Positions 42,861-54,900 of a stretch of DNA of 64,000 nt are shown here, piece by piece (the first letter of the stretch is position 1; each line of letters opens with the position of its first letter). Location of the stretch: contig JANFNE010000049.1 of the NCBI GenBank assembly GCA_024867545.1, positions 310,001 to 374,000 of the forward strand, in the 5' to 3' direction. A program made the translations under genes and the position numbers. The notes under the pieces are model-generated. The model was not told the origin of the DNA. It did not search any database and worked only from the letters and a program-made list of their open reading frames with translations. The DNA comes from Phytopythium helicoides (taxonomy: Eukaryota; Oomycota; Peronosporomycetes; Pythiales; Pythiaceae).

Positions 42861-45791
42861 CTACGTGCAGATCTTGTGCGGGTTCTTGCCCTTGGTGGTC
42901 GGTGCAGGCGTCGGCTGTTCCGCAGACTCGCCGTCCTCGGTCGAAGGCGCCGTCGTCGAGTACGTCACACCTCCCTTGGCCGTACCGGGAACGTACGACT
43001 CATCATCATCGCTCGTAGTGGTAGTAGGAGCAGGCGTCACCTCGGCGCTGTCATCCGAGACCGCGGTAGGAGCAGGAGTTGAGTACGTGACACCGGTCTT
43101 GGGGCTGCTGGTGGACGGAGCCTCCGTCACATCGTCACCCGTAGTAGTGCCCGTCGTGGGAGCAGGCGTCACCTCAGCACTGTCGTCCGACACAGAAGTA
43201 GGAGCAGGAGTCGACGAAATCTCAGTGGCCGGAGCCTCCGTCACCGGCGTCGCAGTGGCAGCGATCGGGGCAGCAGGCGTCGCAATCGGAGCCGCAGTGG
43301 TTGTCACAGGCACGGCGCTTCCGTAGGCGATGTCACCCTTGTCCTTGCCCTGTGTGGCAACCGTGACAACGTTGTAGCTGACCGGGATCGGAGTTGAGGC
43401 CTCCGTCGGGACAGGGGTCTTCTCAGCCTCCTCGTCGCCGGTCACGGGAGCAGCCGTGGTCGAAGTAGGAGCAGACGTTGAGTACGTGATACCGCCCTTC
43501 TTGCCCGGAACCGTCGTCGAGGAAGGAGCCTCCGTCACAACCTCGGTCGAGGCGGGGGCTGGGGTCGAGTCAGCGCTGCTGTCGTCGCTGTCGTCACCGC
43601 TGGAGCTGGAGCTGTAGTCGCCGCTGGAGCTGTCAATACCGCTGCTGCTGCTGCTGCTGTCATCATCGTCGCTGTCATCGCTGGCACTGGCACTGGCACT
43701 GGCACTGGCGCTAGCACTGGCACTGGCACTGGCACTGGCACTGGCACTGGCACTGGCACTGGCACTGGCACTGGCACTGGCACTGGCACTGGCACTGGCA
43801 CTGGCACTGGCACTGGCACTGGCACTGGCACTGGCACTGGCACTAGCAAAGTCGCCGTCAACGTCGGTGGGAGCAGTGGTCGACGGAGTAGCCGTGGTGG
43901 ACGCGGGAGCAGTCGTTGTCGGGGCCTCGGTCGTGTACGTAATGCCTCCGCCATTCTTGCCCTTGCCACCCTTGCCGCCGCTGGTCGTAGGTGCCGAGGT
44001 CGTGCTCGAAGGCGTGGTGCTGTCATCGTCACCAACGTTCACATCACCCTCACCAGCAACGCTGGACTCGTCACCGACGTTCGCACCGCCGTCAACGCTC
44101 GAGCTACCAACGGTCACGTCACCCTCGCCGTCAACACTCGACTCGCTCACGTCACCCGCATCACTCGTCTCGCTCACGTCACCCTCACCGCTCGTCTCAT
44201 CGCCGACGCTCACGTCACCCTCATCGGTGTCGCGCTCGCTGCCGGTCGTGTCAGAGTCGTCACCGACGCTAGCATCGCTGGAGGCTGAGGCCGAGGCCGT
44301 CGATTCCGTCGTCGACACAGGCGTGGCCGTAGGCGTGGGAGTGGGCGTAGGAGTAGGCGTCGGGGTCGGCGTCGGGGTCGGAGTCTCGTCCTCCGAGTCG
44401 GCCGAAGTGGCCGAGCAGGCGACCGACTTGGTAAGCAGTTCCTTGACGTCAGCGTAGCTCAGGCCGTACTTGAGCACCGTCGAGTCCGCAGGCTTGCCAG
44501 TTGCGAACCAAAGGAAGTCAGGGTGGTCCGTGATGGAGTTGCCCACCCACTCACCACCAATGATGGAGTAGTTGTCGTCGAGCTCGAGCACGTACTCGTA
44601 CGTCTCCGACGTGGTGTAGTAGTCGACGTAGCCGGTCGAGACGAGCGGGCCGTCCTGGCCGGACTCGCTCACCCAGCTGACCGTCATCTTGACGTGCGCC
44701 AGGTGCTTCATGGCGCTGTTGAATGGGTACTCCTCCGTGCCGAAGTACTTCTCGGACGCCGTGGTCGTGTCCACGAGCTCGATCGTGTCGATCGAGTACG
44801 AGCGAACGGGCTGGTTCCAGACCTCCGAGTCGGACGACACGTCCAGCACGAACGACTGCTTGTGCTTGCCCATGATGTTGGTCACGGCGATGTGGAAGAA
44901 GCCGGGGCCGAGGTCGCGGCGCGCCGCGGATGTGTAGCGGCCGTACTGGTCGGTGGACGCCGGTGAGTCGGGGCCGTTGAAGCGAGCGCCCGTAAAGACC
45001 GTCGTGATCTGGGCGCCGTCGTAGATCTGCGTGATCAGCGCTTTGATGTCAAGCGGCTGGAACTTGACGCCGTTCTTGTAGACCTGGCACACAGGCTCCT
45101 CCTCGAGGATGGCGGCGGGGGACCAGGCGTGGCAAATGCCGTACCACGTGGGGATGCAGCGGCCCGAGGTCTTGCCGTCGCGGATGGCGCACTTGCCCGT
45201 CGAGCAGTTGCTGTCGCTGGTGCATGTGGTGGCGGACGTCTGCGAGTCGATACCCGTGCTGGCCGACACGGCGTTCACAAAGGTGGTCTCGTCAAGGCCG
45301 AAGGCCTCGGCGTACTTGGCAGCAGGGCTCTTGGTCTTGCTCCAGTTGAAGTTGATACCGTCCTGGTAGGTGGGCCAGTAGCTGCTGGGCCACGGCGGGC
45401 TAGGAGCTTCGCCGTCAAGGTAGGTGCAGTTGAGCACGCCGAAGGAGCGCTCCATGGCGACGCCGAAGAAGGTCTCAAGGTCCTCAATGTCAGAGCTGGT
45501 GGATTCCATGCCGCGCAGGTGGCGCACACGCATGCGCGTGGACGACGCCGCCTCCTTGAGCGTCTCATTGACCGTGATGGAGCGCGCAGTCTCCTCATCC
45601 GGGTCGTCGACCGTCACGACCTCGATGGATTCGTCCCAGGCACCGCCGTACGCCGGGTTGGACGACGACAGCGGGAGGTCCACGCCCGTGGGCATGTAGG
45701 CGTTGTACTCGAGCGAGGACGCGCTGGCCGAGCCCACGAGGGCCACGGCCATGAAGGCCACGGCCGCCACGGGCGACACGCACTTGACCAT
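42861..45791 (-). CDS. Transglutaminase elicitor (GP42-like) with repetitive stalk
   Basis: 976 residues, intronless. Signal peptide (about 1-24), then a transglutaminase-elicitor domain to about residue 465. Evidence: the [10 protein letters not shown] block (about 217-226) with the probable catalytic Cys, and [11 protein letters not shown] (about 324-334), matching the start of the Pep-13 surface epitope known from Phytophthora GP42, a cell-wall Ca2+-dependent transglutaminase recognised by plant immunity. The C-terminal half is an extended stalk: a Thr-Pro dipeptide run (about 467-489), acidic/Ser segments, an Ala-Ser run of about 55 residues (about 649-704), then Thr/Pro/Val-rich imperfect repeats. 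No membrane helix at the end. The unusually long stalk suggests a wall-anchored form. Description only; activity not shown. Confidence 0.9.
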   Translation of the reverse strand: MVKCVSPVAAVAFMAVALVGSASASSLEYNAYMPTGVDLPLSSSNPAYGGAWDESIEVVTVDDPDEETARSITVNETLKEAASSTRMRVRHLRGMESTSSDIEDLETFFGVAMERSFGVLNCTYLDGEAPSPPWPSSYWPTYQDGINFNWSKTKSPAAKYAEAFGLDETTFVNAVSASTGIDSQTSATTCTSDSNCSTGKCAIRDGKTSGRCIPTWYGICHAWSPAAILEEEPVCQVYKNGVKFQPLDIKALITQIYDGAQITTVFTGARFNGPDSPASTDQYGRYTSAARRDLGPGFFHIAVTNIMGKHKQSFVLDVSSDSEVWNQPVRSYSIDTIELVDTTTASEKYFGTEEYPFNSAMKHLAHVKMTVSWVSESGQDGPLVSTGYVDYYTTSETYEYVLELDDNYSIIGGEWVGNSITDHPDFLWFATGKPADSTVLKYGLSYADVKELLTKSVACSATSADSEDETPTPTPTPTPTPTPTPTPTATPVSTTESTASASASSDASVGDDSDTTGSERDTDEGDVSVGDETSGEGDVSETSDAGDVSESSVDGEGDVTVGSSSVDGGANVGDESSVAGEGDVNVGDDDSTTPSSTTSAPTTSGGKGGKGKNGGGITYTTEAPTTTAPASTTATPSTTAPTDVDGDFASASASASASASASASASASASASASASASASASASASASASASASASASASASASDDSDDDDSSSSSSGIDSSSGDYSSSSSGDDSDDSSADSTPAPASTEVVTEAPSSTTVPGKKGGITYSTSAPTSTTAAPVTGDEEAEKTPVPTEASTPIPVSYNVVTVATQGKDKGDIAYGSAVPVTTTAAPIATPAAPIAATATPVTEAPATEISSTPAPTSVSDDSAEVTPAPTTGTTTGDDVTEAPSTSSPKTGVTYSTPAPTAVSDDSAEVTPAPTTTTSDDDESYVPGTAKGGVTYSTTAPSTEDGESAEQPTPAPTTKGKNPHKICT
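43681..43848. repeat. Hexanucleotide CTGGCA tandem repeat within the elicitor gene
   Basis: 28 units of a 6-base repeat (minus strand reads TGCCAG, giving Ala-Ser), with two variant units near 43709 and 43841. All three minus-strand frames stay open through it. Confidence 0.95.
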
Positions 45792-47497
45792 GTCGAGTCG
45801 GAGAGTCTAGCGTAGCGCGATGGAGGTGATCACTCGACGCTGCCGCAAAATCCGCAATGCAGGACGCGCTGCGGGCTTGTAACTTTCCTCCGAGGGGGAA
45901 AATTGGGGAGTGCCGGCCTCGTAGAGGAGCGCAATGCTGGCCGCCAAGGATGTGCCGCATCGCGTTGTAGCTCCTCGTCTGGTACGGTACGGTCCGGCCT
46001 GATCATCGAGAAACGCGAGCGGTGGGATCGCCGATCCCATCTGGGCAAAGCCGAAACGGGAAATATACGGTACGAGATATACTGAAAGCAAGATGACGTG
46101 GTTCGGCACGGAAGCCGGTCCACTATCGTTGTGTTGTGGGAGCGAACCTACCTCGCATCCTGTCGAGCCTCGGTGCGGGAGGGCGGAATTTCGTCACCTA
46201 TCTTTTTTTGCTGTTGCGGTTAATCAAATCGACCAGAGCACCGACGAGCGCGGCCGCGAGCATGAGCAGCGCCGCTCCCCACTCTGCCAAAGCCTCGAGC
46301 CGCGGAGCCGTCGGCGGCGAGGCGAAAGGAGCCGCTAGACGCTCGGTGGGGCGTTTTCAGCAGCTGTAACTACTGTACGCTACTGCTGAAACCGCTCGAT
46401 TTGATTATCTACAGTACTCGGTATAGTGGGATCAAGAAATCCGCGCAGAGACGGGACTGTTCGTTGACTAGCAAAGTGCAGAAAAGAGCCTTCACGCGAA
46501 AGAAAAGCGGCTCGGTAGAGGCGCGGCTTGCACTTGCTGCACTGCAATGGCACAGCAAAATCCTGTCGAGGCGTCTGGTTGTCGGCCGCAACAGAGCGAG
46601 CTGCTCGATCGGACGGTGAGACGAGCAGATCACGAGCTCGGAATGGTGCGCATCACCCCTGCTGCGTGATTGTACGGTGTAGTGGAAGGGAGGATTGGGA
46701 GGAGGCTCGGTAGAGTCCTCGCAGATTGCGAGCTCTTTACAGCGAGCATGCATTGCTGTTCGAGTCATGAGCGTAGAGGTCTAGTGCTCGTCATCCACGT
46801 TGCGAGATGAGCTGCGCTAAACGGAGCTCGAGGTTGCCCTGGATGGCAGTCTGCGGTCTCCATGCAGAGGCTGGTCAACACGGGGTCACCATGCTCTGTT
46901 CGTGAAATCCTATCCAGCAAGGTGTTCGCGGAGAAGAGTGTTTAGCTCACTTCTACGACGCCGAGGGCTCTCTACCTTCTAGCCTGAGATCAGCGGGAGT
47001 CATTGAACTGCTGCTCGAGATCCAGACACTTTGGCACGGATGGCGTGCGTATGCGCCTCTCCACCGTCGCACCACCAGTGAGTCAATGAGCTTTTCCGAG
47101 CTAGTTCGGCGAGTGCCCGTAGAACTTCAGCGAGTGGCCATGACCACAAGCGGGTCTGTTGGCACGCAGCTTTTCAAGCAATTGAAGGTGGCGTTTGCAA
47201 CCGCTCCAACGGTTGGCCGTCCAAGCTCGCTGGCGTCAGAAAGTGGCTGAAGTCTTCGTGCATCTGTTGCCATGGAGACTGGGTGCTGAATCGCGCTTGT
47301 GATGGCAACTGCGTTCGTGGACCATGTGGGGGCATGCACGTCTGTAGGCATGCCTGAAGTGCTGGATTGCTGGATGATGGCGACTCTGTCGCACAGCAAG
47401 CAATGCACACGCAAATGGCAAATGAACGGCTGCGAGAATATTCCAGTTGGTTCGAGTGGCGTACCTAAAGGCTACATTGTGCAAGGAATGGTAAGTG
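45792..47497. other. Long intergenic region
   Basis: 1706 bases between the start of the elicitor gene and the 3' end of the GPCR-PIPK gene. The first 300 bases should hold the elicitor promoter; AT-rich ATATAC elements occur near 46061-46080. No gene could be supported in the remainder. Confidence 0.4.
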
Positions 47498-50400
47498 CTA
47501 ATGTGATTGTGGAGACCAAAGTGCTGGCACTCCAAATGGGCGGATGGCTGTGGACCGATCGACCTCCATGTCCTCTCCTCCACTTTCACGCTCTAGATTC
47601 GCTGGCGAGGCGCTGGTCTCTCCATTCTCACCCGCTGCCGCATCGCTGCTGCTTCCCCCAGCCTGCTGCTGCGATTGCTCCCCGTCCATGATCGAGGATG
47701 ACGGCAAGGCGATTGAATTGTGGCCCAAATGGATAATCTCGTGCAGTTTACGGTGGAAGCGGTCGCGGTACGCTCGCGGCGGCATGGCCGAGATGCCGTC
47801 GGGATCGTTGCGTAGTAGGGTCGTCTTGACGAATCGTTCGACGCGCTTCGACATGCTCCACGTCTGCAGGATATCGATGATGCCAATGTAGTAGAACCCA
47901 GGCCCGATGACCACCTCGGACGCTCGAAGACCTCGAGTTGACTGCTTTACTCGTGGTCCAATATCAGCTTCGCCATTGTCGTCCGCAAGCTCTCGTTCCT
48001 GCTCGTCTTTAGCAGCGTCAAGGATATTCTGGAGGAAAACACTCCCGTCGCGAGTGAGGATGTTGTGCTGGCTGACCTTGTAGCTCACTTCGATGACGCC
48101 GAGCAGTAGCGAGTAATCCATGATCCCTTGCTCGCAAAGGAAGTCACTGTCGCGCTTGAGCTGATGCAGCAACATTCGTCCTTGTGTTTTACCGAATCTC
48201 AGTTTCGTCGTCAAGTCCATGTCCTTGAGAACAACGTTTGGCTCGTGACTAGTGCCTGCGCGATTCGGGCAAACGTTGCGGCCGACACCATAGCGATACG
48301 TAAGATTGCAGTGTCGGCACGTTGCCTCGGCCCCACGACGCGGCTTCTGAGCGTTCCGATCAATCCACGAGCCTTTGATATCGTATCGTTGGTGTATAGA
48401 GATGCCGTGTTGAATGTCAAACACGTTCTCCATCACTACAAAGTGGGCCTTGCGACCGTACATCACCAAGCAATATGAACCAAGAAACCGAGTCAAAAAA
48501 GTGTCGCGGTGGGAGCTAATGTGCGCGAGGTATTTGTCGAGAAAGCTATTAAGAAAGTTGCTCTCGTGGCTGGACAAGGACTTGACGATGAAGCTGCGAT
48601 CTGAAGAGTAAAACATGAAGGCTCCGCTTGCGCCCTCGCTCACCTTAGGCGTCGAACACGCTGCCAATGACTGCAAGAATTCTTCATCTTTGATTCGAAA
48701 CACTCGTCGAATCTGACGAAACGCAGCGGGACGAAAGTCCGTAAATTTGCACGCTATATCTGACGAGAACGCAGATGTAGTTTCGGGGGAGGTAGGTGCT
48801 GGTAGCCCATCCAGCCCGTTGGACGTTAGCTTAAATGTTCGCAAGGTGTCATACGCGCCTACAGAGTCTTCGCTTGCTGCTCGAACCGCGACAGCAATAC
48901 CCTGCGTTGTGTAGTACACAAGTTCTTCAAGCAATGCGCGGTTCATTTGAGGGCGTACAGCATCATCATCCCCCTCATCAATTTCGCTTCCTCGATCAGT
49001 TGAAGTTGAAGTAGCTGAAGCAGCGTTCGTGGCATCGATAACTGCTGCGTTCGGCCGCTTGTCTTGAGAACTCCACAGCTTGAATCTTGAGTCTGTGCGG
49101 TATTTTGTCCCTTCACCTTTGGTTGAACCTATTGCTGGTCTCCTATAGAGGCACCACAGTACAAATGGAACGCTTCCGCGGTAAGAGAGCAGGAATGAGA
49201 ACACATGTGCGAGTAGATCCAGCTTGGTTCTGTCCCCGCCATCCACCGCGGATGAGGATACAAGCCAATAACCTCCATAAACTCCCCACAATACCGCCGA
49301 GTAGAGTGCGAGTGTGACCGTTGTGAGGAATCCTTCCCGCAAAAGTGCTTGGCGAGTACGGAGAGTAGCTGCAATACCTCCGCGAAAGCGCGCAAACGAA
49401 ATGAAGGATACGTATGAGTTGACGCCCAGAGTGATTACCGCAGGAGCAACAACGAACAGCCAAATTCCAGCTTTTGATTGCTCTGGTGTGCGGGGCTCAC
49501 TCGCGCTCTGGGATCCCATTGACGAATCGAACATTATTGAAACCGAGCGTGCTCCAACCCAACAAAAGTCGCCAACGGCAACTGGCGCAGCAAACGAGTC
49601 AGACACAGCCATGATGATGGCGCTTGCTATCGCAGCGCCATGTGCAATGAATTGATACTTTTGCCGGTTGAGGCGTGGCGAAGTGAACGGGTTAGTCATC
49701 TGAGCGGCATAAAAAGAAGTTAGAGGCGCCAGAAACTCGAGACCAGGAAATCTGTAGACGCACTAGATAGTAAAGATCGAGTGCAGTGCACGTTGACCAA
49801 CCACTCGAGCACATGATAAGGTACTCGCGCACAGTCGAAAGCTAGACATCAACAGAGATTAGACAAATCCGTTTGCATTTACTCTTGTCAGAAGCAAATC
49901 GCACCCATCGACAGGACATGTCATCACCAGCGCCTGCACCAAGTGAGTTCCATGCTGGCTCAAGGATGAACGACAGCGCGAGAAAGAATTCACATAGTGC
50001 GAGGTTCAATAGTAGCGTGTGAATATGGCGCCTGTACCACTTGATGCTAATGTAGGCCCCAATGATGATCGAGCACATGGCAATCGAGCCGACAGAGCCA
50101 AAGACTAACCCGGAGTTCATGTGCGTCACCTCCCCAACACTTCTGCGGAAGTACAATGCACAGCCACCTAGCGCGATTGACAGTACGAGTACCCCAGCTC
50201 CAAGCAGTAGTTGTCCACAGCTGCCAGATGATCCGCAGGATGGAACGAGAGCGCACCCGTAGCGACCGTGTGGTTGATACAGCACTCTACCTGTCGCTGG
50301 CATGTTGTCGAGCGTGTGGTGGTCTGGCGCGTGGGATTGACGCTGCTCAATCTGCTGCTGCGACCAGATGCGAGCATCGATGTCACTCAGATCGACTCCT

Positions 50401-50798
50401 TGATGGGAGGCATGAGCATTTGGATCTCCTTCAGTTTTGTCGGTCGTCGGCTCGAACGATGCACGCTCGAGCGTGGCAACGTCCTCGACGCGCGTGATCG
50501 ACAGCCTGCCATCATCTATGATGCCACTGGTATACACGCCAGTATCTCCATTGTTCGAGTGAGTAGGTGTCACCAGTAGCGGGACGTCTAGAGTCGGATC
50601 ACCAGGTCTTGGACTCGATGCTTGTTCGATTTGATCATATCCCGCTTCGTCATTATTGCTTTCCGAGTTGCGGTCGGTGTCATCTGGGTGGCCGACCTGC
50701 GAGAGCACGCCGACCGCGATCGGCAGCTCCAGCGAGGTGCCAAGCACCGCTGCAGGCCCCGACATGACCCGTCGACGGCTCCAGCCTGCCAGTCGCAA
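47498..50798 (-). CDS. GPCR fused to phosphatidylinositol phosphate kinase (GPCR-PIPK)
   Basis: Two main exons: 50798 to about 49910, and about 49745 to 47498; the exact intron ends are unresolved (donor candidate TGG|GTGCGA near 49904; acceptor candidates near 49765 and 49700). Exon 1 encodes a 170-residue hydrophilic N-terminus and three membrane helices. Exon 2 adds the remaining helices and a PIP kinase domain with SGAFMFYSSDRSFIVKSL, the VMENVF hinge, YDIKGSW, KDMDL, MDYSLLLGV and the IGIIDILQ (IID) motif. This receptor-kinase fusion is known mainly from oomycetes and Dictyostelium; it would link an external signal to PI(4,5)P2 synthesis at the membrane. An alternative start lies 11 codons in (MSGPAAVLG). 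Confidence 0.9.
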
Positions 50799-52201
50799 TC
50801 AAGCGTCAATCCAAGGCCAACACAGCAATGAAGGTCGAGCGGCTATTCCGGGTCATGACACTGACCGATCCATTTCAATAATTCCAGTCACCGTCAAAAA
50901 TAGCTCCGCGATGCAACACAAGCAGCGTGAAGGTCCCCTGAGCTTGTTCATGAAAGCTTCTTTTCCTTTGAGGACCGGATTGCCGGTGAGAGTTTGGTCA
51001 GCGTTCGTCTCGAGTGGTTGAGTTTCAACTTGAAACTTCCAAGGCAATTCTCACACGTCACAAGGTGATACCAATGCTCACATGGCACACATGTTGCAAA
51101 TCAATGACACAACGAACACGCTGTCGTCCGAAAGCTTGTGCAGATGCATCGCCACTGTTTCTTTCTCCGCTTCTGCAACTCACGACAACGGTACAAGTGC
51201 TCGACGCCTGCAAAGCCAAGTTCAAGATCTTCGAGAGATGCAATTCCTGGCTGATGGGCAGAGAGCGGTTGCCACGTCAAATCCAAGGAAAGGAGAGTCA
51301 TGACGAGATTTTGGTGGTCTAGGAGTATGCATGTGCTCGCAGGAAAGGAAGGAAAAGAGGAAAGGAAGGAAAGCAGGAAGGAGCGAGCAACCCAGTCCAC
51401 GCACATAATTTGCTGAGCAGCAACTTCACAATCACACGGCCTCTTGAAACGCAAGAGCAGGGCCTACTGGGAATCGAGCAACCAGCAATCGAGAGAATCA
51501 GAGTCCTCATCCGGACAAAGACTGAGTCAGGCAACTACGTGCCCACACTCTGGACGCCTGGGTTGTAGACGCGATGCGTCATGCCATCAATATTTGAGGT
51601 GCTCCAGGGACTTCGAGGACAGTAGCAAACGATGGAGCGCTGAGCTGGGAGAGATTCGGACAGCAATCTAAGTGGAGGAATGGATAAATCAAGCGAGCGG
51701 CGTTATCGCCTTACCTTGTAGCTCAAGAGCTCATGCGGAAGCACCTTGCGATATCGTTTAGACTGTGGCGAGACCGGAGCAATTGTTGCCTGCCCGACAT
51801 GTTTTGGGCGACGAATTCATCGCTAGGAGATCGGCCGCATAGTCGTTGTGAAGCTGTCCGTTGGTAGCGAATGCCTGCACACCGGTGAGTTGCTCCACCA
51901 GTACTCTCTTGAGCTTCCACAAGCCCATCAGAATAAGCAGCCAGTGTGGCTACCGCCGGGGCGGACGAATCTGGGATTTCGTCTCAGTCTGGTCCATTCA
52001 ATCGTCAGCCACGTCACGAGCAATGCCACAGCACCACTGCATTGCGGCTCCTGGCGTCACGTCACCGTGGGACGAATTCGGCTGTCGCTCAATCGACCGG
52101 TCGGATATCATTCAATCACCCACCCCGCCACCTGGGAACCCACCCGGCCAAGTCCATCATCATCTTCACAACCATCGTCTCTGCTCTGATCATTCGTCGA
52201 C
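50799..52201. other. Long intergenic region
   Basis: 1403 bases between two divergent genes (GPCR-PIPK minus, FYVE-variant plus). No convincing ORF. It contains a purine-only AG-rich tract at about 51341-51388. Confidence 0.4.
51341..51388. repeat. Polypurine tract
   Basis: Almost pure A/G stretch of GGAAAGGA-like imperfect repeats in intergenic DNA. Simple-sequence origin; possible structural role not shown. Confidence 0.7.
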
Positions 52202-53473
52202 ATGGCCCGGGGGAGCTACGAGAGCCGTGAGAGCTTGAGCTCGTCGGCGCTACCACGGAGTCGGCGAGTTACCAAGGACGACAGCGACCTGCTGCATCGA
52301 GTTGAGACAGCGAGGCATCAACATGAACCGGTGCTGAACGACGTCACATTCGCCAATACGTTAAGGCATCGAGGAGCACGCCACTCGATTAGACCGGGAA
52401 GCGGGTGGAATCGGAAAAAGGAGAAGCGGGGCCTCTCACTCTACTCGCGACAAGACCCAGGCGCCAATCGGACCCGAGAATGGCTCACAGTCGGCCATAT
52501 CAACTGCTCGGTGCTCGATCTCGCCAAGATACTGAGCCCATCGATCGAGAGCGACCTCAACTCAGTAATGAAGGAGCTCTACCGCTCGGCGTTTATCTAC
52601 GGCTCAGTCGTACATTGCTCAAGATCACAATCAGTCGAATCCGTTGCCAGTGCTGTTCAAGTCGGTCCACTGCTCGTCAAGACCTGCTCGTTTGTGAGCA
52701 CCAGCGTGCTGTCTTCCAAAAACGATCAGCTTTGCTTCGTCGAGCGACTGCGGCCATCCCAACACGGCGGTTTCACTATCGCAACTTGTTCACTGCCAGC
52801 GCGCGAGCTAGCTGCAGGGACTGCGAGCAGCAACAACGTGCGGGAGATCCACCCGTTCTCGATGCTGTGGAGCGTCGAACCCGCAGGTCAACAGCTAGAG
52901 TCAACCGTGCATGTCATTTTCCACTTTCGTCTAGGCGAGATCACGAATAGCAACGGGGAGGCCGGCAAGCATCCAAGACGCGCTGCTGCACGTATGGAAA
53001 TGCTCGTTAAGGGCATCACTAAGCGACTCGGGTCGCTCGCGGTCGCTAGAAAGAGGAGGGTTCGCCTCGGTTCTGACCACCAGTCGCTGTCCATTGGCTC
53101 AGTCGGAGGTATCTTTGGTCTGAAGCCAACTGGGCACCGCAACACGCGCTGCATCGTGTGCACGCGGCACTTATTCGGGCTCTACCCGTGCGTTGGCTGG
53201 CGTCGCTGCGACCTATGCGCATATCTCGTGTGCAAGCCGTGCTGCTCGGCGCAGCAGCTGCCTCCGTGCGGCGCAATGCGAGTCTGCGACCGATGTATGG
53301 ACAGCCACGAGTTCCGCGAGTACTCAAGGTCTCTCAAAGAATCCCCTCCGGCAAGACTACACGCAAACTCGGACCCTGGGAGTGACAGGAGCGTCCCCGT
53401 GCTCGAGGACATTGAAAGCAAGTCGTACTTTGCAGGCGTCAGGACAGAGCAACGCTCCTCAATAGCACGATGA
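52202..53473 (+). CDS. FYVE-variant zinc-finger protein (START-FYVE-like)
   Basis: 423 residues, intronless. The N-terminus is basic and Ser-rich. The middle (about 95-260) has the alternating pattern of the START-like domain found in oomycete FYVE proteins (GHINCSVLDL, FVERLRP, HPFSMLWSVEP). A Cys-rich finger (about 318-370) reads CIVC, then GWRRCDLCAYLVCKPCC, then VCDRCM, which matches FYVE Cys spacing. The basic RR/KHHCR pocket that binds PI3P is replaced (WRRCDLC), so lipid binding is uncertain. Oomycetes have large expansions of such proteins. Likely membrane/lipid-associated; function unknown. Confidence 0.8.
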   Translation: MARGSYESRESLSSSALPRSRRVTKDDSDLLHRVETARHQHEPVLNDVTFANTLRHRGARHSIRPGSGWNRKKEKRGLSLYSRQDPGANRTREWLTVGHINCSVLDLAKILSPSIESDLNSVMKELYRSAFIYGSVVHCSRSQSVESVASAVQVGPLLVKTCSFVSTSVLSSKNDQLCFVERLRPSQHGGFTIATCSLPARELAAGTASSNNVREIHPFSMLWSVEPAGQQLESTVHVIFHFRLGEITNSNGEAGKHPRRAAARMEMLVKGITKRLGSLAVARKRRVRLGSDHQSLSIGSVGGIFGLKPTGHRNTRCIVCTRHLFGLYPCVGWRRCDLCAYLVCKPCCSAQQLPPCGAMRVCDRCMDSHEFREYSRSLKESPPARLHANSDPGSDRSVPVLEDIESKSYFAGVRTEQRSSIAR

Positions 53474-53690
53474 TGTTAGGTTATACCGAGTCGAACATCG
53501 CTCAAAGCCCGCCACCACCGACTTCATTCGCAACGCAAAACTCATACGAGCCTCTTCCTCGTCCCCTGCTCAACTTGCATATCAACCGATGTTGAAGCCC
53601 ATTCTCACACGTCGCACACGCGGTCCACTATTCGGTCAGCTCCGCCGCCACCACCGCCGCTCATCCATCATCATCCCGCCCCGCAGCTCG

Positions 53691-54900
53691 ATGGCGTCGC
53701 TGGTCTCGCGCCCCTCGCTCGCGCTGCTGCGCGCCCAGCGGGCCCGCGCCTCGCCCCTGGCCTCGCGCTTCGTGCGTTCGTCATTTTGCGGCCTCTCCGG
53801 GCCTCCAGCTCGCTCTGACGGCCTCGCAATGCGCAGATGAGCTCGACGCCCCAGGGCGGGAGCTCCGCTGGCCTCTCGCCGCTGCAGAAGGGCGCGCTGA
53901 CGCTCGGCGCCGTGTTCGTCGGCGGCTACGCGGTGGGCTACGTGTTCGGCCCGCTGCCGTCGCTCGAGGACCTCGCGGGCGTCAAGGCTGTGGCAACCAA
54001 GTCGAGCTTCAATGGCGAGGTGTGTGGAGCCTGCGGCTTTGGGGACGTTGAGGAGCTCCAGCTCAGTGAGAGCGCGTGCTACTGCAGCTCATCGTGACGG
54101 ACAAGGTCTTCCTGGACATCGGCATCGACGACGACTACGTCGGCAAGATCGTGCTGGGGCTGTACGGTGAGGTGCAGCCCAAGACGGTCGCCAACTTCCG
54201 AGCGCTGTGCACGGGCGAGAGCGGAGAGGGCAAGGCCGGCAAACCGCTGCACTACAAGGGTGCTCCCTTCCACCGCATCATCCCGGGCTTCATGTACGGC
54301 TGGCGTGACTGCTGTTGGCGGGGCTGAGGTGCCGCTGAGGATTGACTTTTTGCTTCGCACTTCAGGATTCAGGGCGGGGATTTCACGCTGGGCAACGGAC
54401 GCGGTGGCGAGTCCATCTACGGCCAGCGCTTTGAGGATGAGGACCTGAGCGTGCCGCACGGAGGCCCCGGCACGCTCTCGATGGCGAACGCTGGGCCTAA
54501 CTCGAACGGCAGTCAGTTCTTCATCTGCACGGGCGAGACGCCATGGCTTGATGGCAAGCACGTTGTCTTCGGCCGCGTGCTGGACGGCATGGACGTTGTC
54601 GACATCATCTCGAGTTGCGGCCGCAAGAGCGGCAAGCCGCGAGCCAACGTGCGCATCATCAACTGTGGCGTGCTCAAGGACGAGGCGGAGCAGAGCGAGC
54701 CCGAGGCGGGCGAAGGAGACAAGCAGAAGCGTCTCACCCGCGAGGAGATGATCGAGCGCCTCGAGTCACTGCGAGAGGTCGAGGCCAACTTCCGTGAGAA
54801 GAAGAGCGAGATCGACCCCGCTATGTACAACCAGGTCATGGCCGAGATCGAGAAGGAGAAGGTTCGCGTCAAGAAGGAGCTCAAGAAGCCACAGGAGTAA
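53691..54900 (+). CDS. Cyclophilin-type peptidyl-prolyl isomerase, membrane-anchored/organelle
   Basis: Four exons: 53691-53771, 53837-54019, 54088-54293, 54366-54900. An in-frame ATG at 53589 would add 34 Arg-rich residues. The N-terminus is Arg/Ser/Ala-rich without acidic residues, like a mitochondrial presequence, followed by a hydrophobic helix ([17 protein letters not shown]). The cyclophilin core is complete: [35 protein letters not shown] (catalytic Arg, Gln), [15 protein letters not shown] and [10 protein letters not shown] charged helical extension of about 60 residues follows ([18 protein letters not shown]). It would catalyse proline isomerisation in protein folding. Compartment is inferred. 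Confidence 0.93.
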
